Part shown: positions 54,891-64,000 of the stretch, piece after piece | How the letters are laid out: the number at the start of each line of letters is the position of its first letter | Position numbering within the stretch: position 1 is the first letter of the stretch | Assembly (NCBI GenBank): GCA_036250195.1 | Contig: JAVHZZ010000017.1 | Span: 1,426,001 to 1,490,000 of the forward strand | Reading direction: 5' to 3' | From: Mixophyes australis | Lineage: Eukaryota > Chordata > Amphibia > Anura > Limnodynastidae | Length of the DNA stretch: 64,000 nt | Position numbers and translations under genes: made by a program | The notes under the pieces: model-generated | Told to the model about the DNA's origin: nothing | Seen by the model: only the letters and a program-made list of their open reading frames with translations | The model's database searches: none

Positions 54891-55170
54891 TTTCAGTGGT
54901 TAGCACCTCTGCTTTGCAGTATTGGGGTCTTGAGTACAATTCCCACCCATGACCTTATCTGGGTAGAGGTTGTATGTTGCCCACATTTGCATGGGTTTCA
55001 TCACACAATCCAAAAACATACTAGTAGGTTGCTTTGCTGCTATTAAATTGACTTTAGTCTGTGTATGTGAGGGAATTTACACTGTAAGCGCCAATGGTCA
55101 AGGACTGATGTGAGTTCTCTGTACAGCGCTGCGGAATTAGTGGCGCTATATAAATAGCTGATGATGATAG
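54891..55170 (+). mobile_element. Near full-length tRNA-headed SINE with L2-type tail
   Basis: Head TTCAGTGGTTAGCACCTCTG and TTGAGTACAATTCCCACCC, a body with CATGGGTTTC and CAAAAACATACTAGTAGGTT, TGTACAGCGCTGCGGAATTA, GTGGCGCTATATAAATAGCT and the tail (GATGAT). The last part matches the LINE tail at 38020-38056, consistent with mobilisation by that LINE family. Confidence 0.82.
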
Positions 55171-55608
55171 TTGCTATAATTTAGAAACCTTTTTTTTTCC
55201 TTTCAAAATTAACTGGACGCATACTCTTATGCCGGCCTATGGCCACATGTTGCACCAAGTAGCCACGACTCAAAGTCTCCGCAGTGCGCTGTGTTGTAGA
55301 CTGACCGCGCCCTGCCCCCTCCCACCACGACCTTCTCAGGATCTCCCGGAATTCACTTTTCAAAGGTTGGTAAGTATGTAAGATATCAAGAACATGGACC
55401 AGTTGCCAATGAGAAATTTTGGTCCCTTATTACTAGAGATGGGCGGGTCCGGTTCCCCGAGAACCGAACCCACCCGAACTTTGGCTATCCGAGTACCGAG
55501 CTGAGGAGAAGCTCGGTACTCTCCCGCCCGTTCCGAATCCAAATCGAGGCCGAACGTCATCGTGACATCGTCGGATCTCGGGGCTCGGTTCTCGCGAAAC
55601 TTCAACAT

Positions 55609-55616
55609 TATAAATA
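55609..55616 (+). promoter_or_regulatory. TATA box of the hAT element
   Basis: TATAAATA after a CpG-rich stretch and about 530 bp upstream of the transposase frame. Confidence 0.5.
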
Positions 55617-55782
55617 CACGCCTCTACAGCAATCCATCGCCATTTGACAGAGGGAGAGAGCAGGGTGTAGTCACAGGCTGATTAGAGCAGGGACAGAGAA
55701 TCAAATATTCTTCTTGCAATTGCTCTAACAAAAATCGCTAGAGAAGAGAGGAGGATAGAGGTTTATTATTTTTTGTTAATAT

Positions 55783-55972
55783 TTGGCACTCCCCAGTGCT
55801 TTTGGGGTGTCCCCCATAATTGTGCATAAATATTTCTGGCTGTCAAAAGTCATATCTGTCAGCAGTATCTACCAAATAATTTTTAGCACTCCCCAGTGCT
55901 TTTGGGGTGTCCTCCCTAATTGTGCATAAATATTTCTGTCTGTCAAAAGTCATATCTGTCAACAGAGTGTTT
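55783..55972. repeat. Tandem duplication of ~103 bp in the hAT leader
   Basis: GCACTCCCCAGTGCTTTTGG + GGTGTC and TCAAAAGTCATATCTGTCA occur twice, about 103 bp apart. Confidence 0.8.
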
Positions 55973-56138
55973 CCAAATCAGTGCAAAAAACAAAAACAAA
56001 AATAAAAATTACTGTATTGAAGCGAAAAAGAAGTGTTACTGAGCAAAAGTTAAGTGCCGATAAAAAAAAAAATTGCAAACATGCCATTCTACACACGCAG
56101 TGGCAAAGAGAGAATGAGGCCTTCACCTTTGGCTATTA

Positions 56139-58897
56139 GTGGCAGATCACAAAAAGTTACCCAGCCTAGAAATTGGTGCACAACTACTGTTACGCGTCAA
56201 AGCCGAGCTGCAAGATAACAGTGAGGCATTAGAGGAGAATGTTTGCTCTGATTCACAAATGACAACAATCCCTGTTGAGAGTCCATCCAACAGTGGGATG
56301 TCTAATCGTGAGCATTCTGCTGATGTGTGCCTTAATAGCCCGAGTGTAGCCGGTGATACCCAAATTGAGGATGCCACTTTGGAATTAGAAGAGGATGAGT
56401 GGGAGATTTGTGTAGGCGACGAGGGCGCTAATGAGGATGTTGATGAGGATGAGGTTGTTTGTGTAAGTCCTGCACCAGTGGCAGCAGTTCTGGCACGTGA
56501 CAAGAAAAAGGCCATTGTCATGCCTCGGCATAAAACAAAAAAATCCACTTCTTATGTGTGGAATTATTTCTACCCAAATCCAGACAACAATTGTATAGCC
56601 ATTTGTAGTGTATGTCAAGCCACAGTCAGACGAGGGAGGGACCTTAACCATCTTGGAACATCGTCTATGTTACGCCATTTAACGAGAGTTCATGGCAAAG
56701 TGTTGGGAAAAGCTGAAAGTTCTTCCCAAAAAATTACAAGCACTCCATCATCAGCTAAGACCCTCCGGTCACCGACATCCCGACGGCTACAAAATACACC
56801 CACCACACCATCCTCATCAATATCCTCAGTAGCGCTCGGAGTTAGCCCGGCATCCCACTTAAGGCTGGATGACTCCGGCACTATTATTGATTCCTCTGAA
56901 GAAAGTGTTAGTCCCACTGCTGCTGTTGCTGCTGCTGGGGGTGAATCGTCATCCCAGAGGCAGGTCAAGAAAATGAGCAGTCCTACATTTCAGCAATTAA
57001 CTGTGAAACAATCATTTGCGAGGGGAAGCAAATATGACAGCAGTCACCCAGTCGCCAAGCGAATCACAGACGCCATGGCTGCAATGTTAGTGTTAGATCT
57101 GCGTCCAATCTCCACAATAAACGCAGCTGGTTTTTCACAGTTAATTGAGGTTTTGTGTCCGTGTTACAGAATTCCATCGCGACACCATTTTTCCCGTAAA
57201 GCAATTCCACAACTATACCAAAAAGTGTGTAAAAATGTAGAGATTGCGCTGAAAAATGCCATTCTGCCCACTGTCCACTTAACCACAGATATGTGGACAA
57301 GTGGAAGTGGCCAAACCAAAGACTATATGACTGTGACAGCCCACTGGGTTGGTCATTCACCTTCACCAGCAGGAACAGCAGCAGCATGTACACCACTACG
57401 TAACATTTGTCACAGGCAGGCCACTCTTTGTATCACCGGCTTCACTAACAGGCATACGGCTGACAATTTGTTATGCAAACCGAGAGATGTGATTGATGCA
57501 TGGCTTATACCACTCGTACTCTCCCCAGGGTATGTCATTTCTGATAACGCCAACAATATAGTGCGAGCATTACAGCTGGGTGATTTCCAACATATTTCCT
57601 GTTGCGCTCACACCATCAACTTGGTGGTGCAGAGCTTCCTACGAAATAACCGTGAGGTGCAGGAGATGCTTTCGGTGGCCCGTAAAATTTCAGCCCATTT
57701 CAGGCATTCAGCCACAGCATGTAGGAGATAACAGCAGCTCCAAGAGCAGTTTAACTTGCCCTGCCACCAACTTAAGCAAGAGGTGGTAACTAGGTGGAAT
57801 TCCACCCTGTACATGTTTCAGAGGATGGAGGAACAGCGCAAAGCCATCCAAGCATATTGCACAAGCCATGACATTGGGAAAGGAGGGGGGATGTATTTCA
57901 CTCTTGCACAGTGGGGAATCCTTTCAGTCCCGTGCAAGGTGCTGAAACCATTTGAAGTTGTGACGTGTGAGGTGAGTGCAGACTCTGCTAGTTTGAGCCA
58001 AGTCATTCCTTTAATTAGACTATTGGAAAAGCAGCTTGAGAAAATGAAGGAGGAGCTGAAAGCAAGCAATTCAGCAAAGTATGTTGGCCTTGTCGATCAA
58101 GTACTTAATTCGCTTCACAATGATCCTTGAGTTATTAAGATCTTGAAATCGGATCAGTACGTTTTGGCCACTGTGCTTGATCCAAGGTTTAAAACCTACA
58201 TTGAGTCTTTACTTGTAAATGAGCGAGATGTGAACTTTTGCAAGGAGCTATTGCTCAGCAAGTTGGCCGCTGAACTGGGCCTTGGCTTGACAACGTGTCC
58301 TCCTTCACTTTCTCAAGCAGCTGCTGCTCGTAAAAAATTAAATTTCCAAAAAAGAAGCAGTGAAGACGCAGGGGGCAGAGCAGAACAATTTAACATCTGG
58401 GCTGGTTTTAAGGATTTTTCAAAAAAATGTGTCACTTTGCCATAACTCCATCCAATACGAGTATAAACATGCAAAGGATGGTGGAGGATTACTTTCAAGA
58501 GGTAGTTGATATGGAAATGTCAGACAGTCATTTTCCTTACTGGGAAGAAAAGCAGGCCATTTGGAAACCCATGTACAAACTTGCTTTACAATACCTAAGC
58601 TGCCCACCCTCCAGTGTGTACTCTGAACGAGTATTTAGTACAGCCGGGAACTTAGTCAGTGATCGCTGTAGAAGGTTACTTCCCAAAAATGTGGAGAAAA
58701 AGATGTTTATAAAAATGAACTACATCTTCCACGAGGAAGGTCTTCACCATCAAAGACATCCAAGCACTGACTGTTCTCTAATGGCTGATTCAAGCGGCGA
58801 TGAATTGATAGTCTGTGATTATGACGTACACACTGATGAGGGTGAGGATGAAGCTAAGGATGATGACGATAACATCTTTTTAAAACTTTCTATGTAA
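56139..58897 (+). pseudogene. BED-finger hAT transposase with two stops and one frameshift
   Basis: Would encode about 920 residues. Order: acidic N-terminus; BED finger with YVWNYF, C-x2-C (ICSVCQ) and LRHLTRVH; Ser/Thr linker; hAT core with TVHLTTDMWTSGSGQTKDYM, VISDNANNIVRALQ and CCAHTINLVVQ; VVTRWNSTLYMFQRMEEQRK; and the C-terminal dimerisation domain YLSCPPSSVYSERVFSTAGN. Lesions: TAA at 57729-57731 after HSATACRR, TGA at 58128-58130 (CGA in the 49.8-kb copy), and loss of one C at about 58440. The start is uncertain: the frame opens at a GTG at 56139 and no in-frame ATG lies near. The element needs a partner in trans. Confidence 0.9.
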
Positions 58898-59528
58898 GTG
58901 TAGGGTGCAATCCACCCCCAAAGAGGAAAGGGACTTGTGGCATTTCCATATCACGTACCGTCTTGAAAGGCTGCCGTTTGGGCAATTTATCCTTAAGGGT
59001 AGGGTGTCATAGACAGAGTGACCCCAAACTGGCTTTCTCCATGTCAATTAATATTGTACAGTCTATAACGGCTGAATTTTTTGGTATTTTATACAAGTGG
59101 AGGGGGGCCTTGAGAGCCAGAAACCAAACTGCCTTTTTCCATTTCTTTACATATTTAACTGTAAGTGTAGGGTGTAATATACATCCAAAGACGATGGCTG
59201 CATTGCCAATATGCATAGATGGAGAGGAAGACAATCTGTTTTGTGTGTAGAATAGACCTACCAACGAAGAATTAAACTGTTTTTTGGATGATTTATTACC
59301 TCTACAATTAGATTACTTATCTCTAAAACAGTTGGAGCACTAAATTGGGTTATTTTAGGCCCAAAAACATTGATTTTTCCAACAAAATAGCAAAACAAAA
59401 CCAAACAAAACCAAAACTAAAACCAAAACACGCAATGGCGATTTTGCAAAACCAAAACCAAAACACGACGGTAATCCAGATCCAAAACCGAATCCAAAAC
59501 CAAAACACGGGCGTCAGTGACCATCTCT

Positions 59529-61165
59529 AATTCTAACCCAAACTCTCTCTCAAATTACTACCCCATCTCCCAGCTCCCATGCCCCTTCAAACTTCACGAG
59601 AGAATTGCCTATACTCGCCTCACACGCTTCCTTTCTGCAAACAACCTACTGGATCCCCTTGAGTCAAGCTTTCGTTCCCAACACTCCACAGAGACTGCGC
59701 TGACCAAGGTTGTTGTCAATGATCTGATCACAGCTAAAACTAAACGTGATTACTCTCTTCTAATTCTCCTGGATCTCTCTGCTGCATTTGACACTGTTGA
59801 CCACTCTCTCCTCAAACAAATGCTACAATCCCTAGGTCTTGAAGGCACTGTCCTATCCTGGTTCTCATCCTACCTATCTAATCGCTCTTTCAGTGTTAAT
59901 TTCTCTGGATCCACCTCTGCTCCACTTCCTTTATCAGTTGGAGTACCGCAAGGCTTAGTCCTAGGTCCTCTGCTATTCTCTATCTACACCACTTCTCTTG
60001 GAAAACTAATAAGTTCCTTTCAGTATCATCTCTATGCGGATGATACACAAATCTATCTATCCTCTCCTGATCTTTCACCATCTGTGTTGTCTCGCGTTAC
60101 TGACTGTCTTTCTGCCATTTCATCTTGGATGTCTTCTCGCCAACTCAAACTCGATCTTTCAAAAACAGAATTAATAATATTCCCACCCAACAATAGAAGC
60201 TTCCTGCCTGATATTTCTATTTCTGTTGATAACATGACCATAAATCCCACCCTGCAAGCTCGTTGCCTAGGTGTAATCCTTGACTCACAACTATCCTTTG
60301 TTCCCCACATCATGTTACATACATCTAAAAAGTATTTTCAGAATACGTACATATCTCCCACAAGACACTGCAAAAACATTAATTCATGCCCTCATCATCT
60401 CCCACATCGACTATTGCAATTCCCTCCTTACTGGTCTTCCCAAAGTCAGACTCAAACCCCTACAATCTATTTTGCACGCAGCGGCTAGATTGATTTTCCT
60501 AGAATCGTTCTTCCTCTGCTGAGCCACTCTGTCAGTCTCTACATTGGCTGCCTGTTTTTCACCGAATCCAATATAAATTACTTCTACTAACATACAAGGC
60601 CATCATCATTGCACCGACATACATCTCCTCACTTGTCTCAAAGTATCTCCCAACTCGACACCTTCGTTCTGCACAAGATCTGCGTCTCTCTTCCACTCTC
60701 ATCTCTTCCTCCCATTTCCATTAACAGGACTTTTTTCGGGCTGCACCCACTTTATGGAATTCCCTCCCTGGCACAATAAGACTTTCCTATAGTCTTCAAA
60801 CTTTCAAGCGTTCTCTGAAAACCCACCTCTTCAGGGAAGCTTATAATATTCCTCAACCCCCATCTTAATCTCCCTAGGTTACCCTAAAACCATAATCTAC
60901 ACAGCTAACACAAGACAGCAACCGTCTGACCAACACTGCTGTGTGACTGATCACACAGCCCACTGAATACTTTTTACCTTCGCAATCTGGCTGGATCAAT
61001 ATGCAATATGTAGCACTTACCCTCATGAATCAAAACTAGCATTGTCCTATAGATTGTAAGCTTGCGAGCAGGGCCCTCTTACTTCTCTGTCTGTATTACC
61101 CAGTATTGTTTTATTACTGTGCTTGTTCCCAATTGTACAACGCTACGGATATTGCTGGTGCTATA
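59529..61165 (+). mobile_element. L2/CR1-like LINE, 5'-truncated, ORF2 disrupted
   Basis: Reverse transcriptase from the fingers on: [38 protein letters not shown] and [14 protein letters not shown] with the catalytic YADD. A frameshift at about 60330 moves to the frame with [20 protein letters not shown] and HAAARLIF; more frame changes follow before FRAAPTLWNSLPG-like and SLQTFKRSLKTHLFREAY. The 3' UTR ends at GCTGGTGCTATATA, where the expected ATGATG tail is replaced by other DNA. Confidence 0.85.
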
Positions 61166-61509
61166 TACAGTGGGTGGATTCAGACGGTTCTCACCGGTTC
61201 GCCAGAACCGAAACCTAATTTTAGGGTCAGTTCAGTGAACTGGTGGCTACAGACTGAGTCCACCCTCTTCGTTGGTGGGGGGAGCAGGGTCCTTTAAACA
61301 AAATTAAAATACTCACCTGTTCGCTGTGTCGGCACTCCTCCTCCCTGCTCCACCTGCAATGAATGTCGGGCATGATGTCATCACGTCACGCCCGACATTC
61401 AGTGAGGAGCGGCACAGAGAGGAGTCAGCAAGAAGACAGAAGAGAAGAAAAGAGAAGAAAGAAGCCGATAGAAAAGGTAAGTGAAGGAACAGAAGCAAAG
61501 GGGAGAGAA
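61166..61509. other. Palindrome-bearing repeat fragment before the minisatellite
   Basis: Contains ACCGGTTCGCCAGAACCG and a 40-bp hairpin at 61361-61400 (arms GAATGTCGGGC and GCCCGACATTC). It then becomes purine-rich. No gene. Confidence 0.5.
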
Positions 61510-64000
61510 GGCAGCATGGCACAGTGTGAAGGGGGGGGGGGGGGAAAGCAGCATGGCAGAGTGTGAAGGGGGAGAAAAAGCAGCATGGCAGAGTGTGAAG
61601 GGGGAGAAAAGCAGCATGGCAGAGTGTGAAGGGGGGGGGGGAAGCAGCATGGCAGAGTGTGAAGGGGGAGAAAAAGCAGCATGGCAGAGTGTGAAGGGGG
61701 AGAAAAGCAGCATGGCAGAGTGTGAAGGGGGGGGGGGAAGCAGCATGGCAGAGTGTGAAGGGGGAGCAAAGGCAGCATGGCAGAGTGTGAAGGGTGAGCA
61801 AAGGCAGCATGGCAGAGTGTGAAGGGGGAGCACAGGCAGCATGGCAGAGTGTGAAGGGGGAGCACAGGCAGCATGGCAGAGTGTGAAGGGGGAGCACAGG
61901 CAGCATGGCAGAGTGTGAAGGGGGAGCACAGGCAGCATGGCAGAGTGTGAAGAGGGAGCACAGGCAGCATGGCAGAGTGTGAAGGGGGAGTACAGGCAGC
62001 ATGGCAGAGTGTGAAGAGGGAGCACAGGCAGCATGGCACAGTGTGAAGAGGGAGCACAGGCAGCATGGCAGAGTGTGAAGGGGGAGCACAGGCAGCATGG
62101 CAGAGTGTGAAGAGGGAGCACAGGCAGCAAGGCACAGTGTGAAGAGGGAGCACAGGCAGCATGGCAGAGTGTGAAGAGGGAGCACAGGCAGCATGGCAGA
62201 GTGTGAAGGGGGAGAAAAGCAGCATGGCAGAGTGTGAAGGGGGAGCAAAGGCAGCATGGCAGAGTGTGAAGGGGGAGCACAGGCAGCATGGCACAGTGTG
62301 AAGGGGGAGCACAGGCAGCATGGCAGAGTGTGAAGGGGGAGCAAAGGCAGCATGGCACAGTGTGAAGAGGGAGCACAGGCAGCATGGCAGAGTGTGAAGG
62401 GGGAGCACAGGCAGCATGGCAGATTGTGAAGAGGGAGCACAGGCAGCATGGCAGAGTGTGAAGAGGGAGCACAGGCAGCATGGCAAAGTGTGAAGGGGGA
62501 GCACAGGCAGCATGGCAGAGTGTGAAGGGGGAGCACAGGCAGCATGGCAGAGTGTGAAGGGGGAGCACAGGCAGCATGGCAGAGAGTGAAGGGGGAGCAA
62601 AGGCAGCATGGCAGAGTGTGAAGGGGGAGCACAGACAGCATGGCAGAGTGTGAAGGGGGAGCACAGAAAGCATGGCAGAGTGTGAAGGGGGAGCACAGGC
62701 AGCATGGCAGAGTGTGAAGGGGGAGCACAGGCAGCATGGCAGAGTGTGAAGGGGGAGCACAGGCAGCATGGCAGAGTGTGAAGAGGGAGCACAGGCAGCA
62801 TGGCAGAGTGTGAAGGGGGAGCACAGGCAGCATGGCAGAGTGTGAAGAGGGAGCACAGGCAGCATGGCAGAGTGTGAAGGGGGAGAAAAGCAACATGGCA
62901 GAGTGTGAAAGGGGAGCAAAGGCAGCATGGCAGAGTGTGAAGGGGGAGCACAGGCAGCATGGCAGAGTGTGAAGGGGGAGCACAGGCAGCATGGCAGAGT
63001 GTGAAGAGGGAGCACAGGCAGCATGGCAGAGTGTGAAGGGGGAGCACAGGCAGCATGGCAGAGTGTGAAGGGGGAGCAAAGGCAGCATGGCAGAGTGTGA
63101 AGGGGGAGCACAGGCAGCATGGCACAGTGTGAAGGGGGAGCACAGGCAGCATGGCAGAGTGTGAAGGGGGAGCACAGGCAGCATAGGAGAGTGTGAAGAG
63201 GGAGCACAGGCAGTATGGCACAGTGTGAAGGGGGAGCACAGGCAGCATGGCAGAGTGTGAAGGGGGAGCACAGGCAGCATGGCACAGTGTGAAGGGGGAG
63301 AAAAGCAGCATGGCAGAGTGTGAAGGGGGAGCAAAGGCAGCATGGCAGAGTGTGAAGGGGGAGCACAGGCAGCATGGCAGAGTGTGAAGGGGGAGCACAG
63401 ACAGCATGGCACAGTGTGAAGGGGGAGCACAGGCAGCATGGCAGAGTGTGAAGAGGGAGCACAGGCAGCATGGCAGAGTGTGAAGAGGGAGCACAGGCAG
63501 CATGGCACAGTGTGAAGGGGGAGCACAGGCAGCATGGCAGAGTGTGAAGGGGGAGCACAGGCAGCATGCACAGTGTGAAGGGGGAGCACAGGCAGCATGG
63601 CAGAGTGTGAAGGGGGAGCACAGGCAGCATGGCAGAGTGTGAAGGGGGAGCACAGGCAGCATGGCAGAGTGTGAAGAGGGAGCACAGGCAGCATGGCAGA
63701 GTGTGAAGGTGGAGCACAGACAGCATGGCACAGTGTGAAGGGGGAGCACAGGCAGCATGGCACAGTGTGAAGGGGGAGAAAAGCAGCATGGCAGAGTGTG
63801 AAGGGGGAGCAAAGGCAGCATGGCAGAGTGTGAAGGGGGAGCACAGGCAGCATGGCAGAGTGTGAAGGGGGAGCACAGACAGCATGGCACAGTGTGAAGG
63901 GGGAGCACAGGCAGCATGGCAGAGTGTGAAGAGGGAGCACAGGCAGCATGGCAGAGTGTGAAGAGGGAGCACAGGCAGCATGGCACAGTGTGAAGGGGGA
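61510..64000. repeat. 32-bp minisatellite, about 77 copies, running off the window
   Basis: Unit GGCAGCATGGCAGAGTGTGA + AGGGGGAGCACA. Main variants are CACAGTGTG for CAGAGTGTG, AGAGGGAG for GGGGGAG, GCAAAGG or GAAAAGC for GCACAGG. The first few units (61510-61760) carry longer G runs. The three 850-880-codon minus-strand frames (LPVLPLHTLPCCLCSPFTLC...) are artefacts: 32 is not a multiple of 3 and no phase of the unit contains a minus-strand stop. Confidence 0.97.

Larger units (their letters stand above)
55434..59529 (+). mobile_element. Near full-length BED-finger hAT DNA transposon
   Basis: The ends TAGAGATGGGC and GACCATCTCTA form a short terminal inverted repeat. The left flank CTTATTAC and right flank ATTCTAAC agree at five of eight positions, so an 8-bp target duplication may have decayed. 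The element has a CpG-rich promoter region, a transposase with three lesions, and an AAACC-rich right subterminal region. Directly to its right an L2/CR1-like LINE begins. Confidence 0.82.

Noticed and set aside
61313..63986. Three overlapping minus-strand ORFs of 850-880 codons
   Set aside because: They are the three reading frames of the 32-bp minisatellite; no start context, no domain, and identical peptides in all frames.

Overview
The window looks like nuclear DNA from a vertebrate, most probably a frog or toad. The evidence is its repeat content: Ngaro/DIRS-type tyrosine-recombinase retrotransposons, L1- and L2/CR1-like LINEs, a tRNA-headed SINE with an L2-type tail, BED-finger hAT transposons, many small inverted-repeat elements whose ends begin GGGCCTGATTCA or GGGGGTAAATGTATCAAG, and relics of C2H2 zinc-finger genes. 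I see no rRNA or tRNA gene, CRISPR array or bacterial-type gene. The frog assignment rests on resemblance of the repeat families and was not tested by search.

Layout: 1-2365 is the 5' half of an intact-looking Ty3/gypsy element on the minus strand (LTR, gag, start of pol). It has inserted into a long composite repeat at 2366-8955, which recurs at 40858-48087 about 38.5 kb away in the same orientation. The composite is a deleted Ngaro element (A1 - tyrosine recombinase - SGNH hydrolase - B1 A2 B2) nested in an older broken Ngaro, followed by an AT-rich tandem repeat, a Gmr1/SCAN-related gag-pol relic and a solo LTR. 9-17.5 kb holds the rest of that gag relic, a zinc-finger relic, a second broken DIRS/Ngaro element, MITEs and a LINE tail. 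17.85-21.62 kb is a 5'-truncated L1-like insertion with target-site duplications and an internal 841-bp tandem duplication. 22-32 kb is mostly non-coding: a zinc-finger fragment, a 33-bp minisatellite, a duplicated promoter/first-exon-like block, a hAT relic and MITEs.

The one locus that looks like a live host gene is at 33.0-39.9 kb on the plus strand. Eight exons, all joined in phase 0, encode a predicted 276-residue protein. Five of them are consecutive microexons of 57 or 60 bp, each encoding one copy of a 19-20 residue Ser/Pro-rich repeat, and their flanking introns are also related. The gene therefore seems to have grown by tandem duplication of exon plus intron. I do not recognise the protein.

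From 48 kb on the window is again repetitive: a 5'-truncated hAT copy, six SINE copies with local duplications and a short telomere-like CCCTAA tract, a near full-length hAT element (55434-59529) with three disabling lesions, an L2/CR1-like LINE, and from 61.5 kb to the window end a 32-bp minisatellite. That minisatellite leaves all three minus-strand frames open and so produces giant spurious ORFs.
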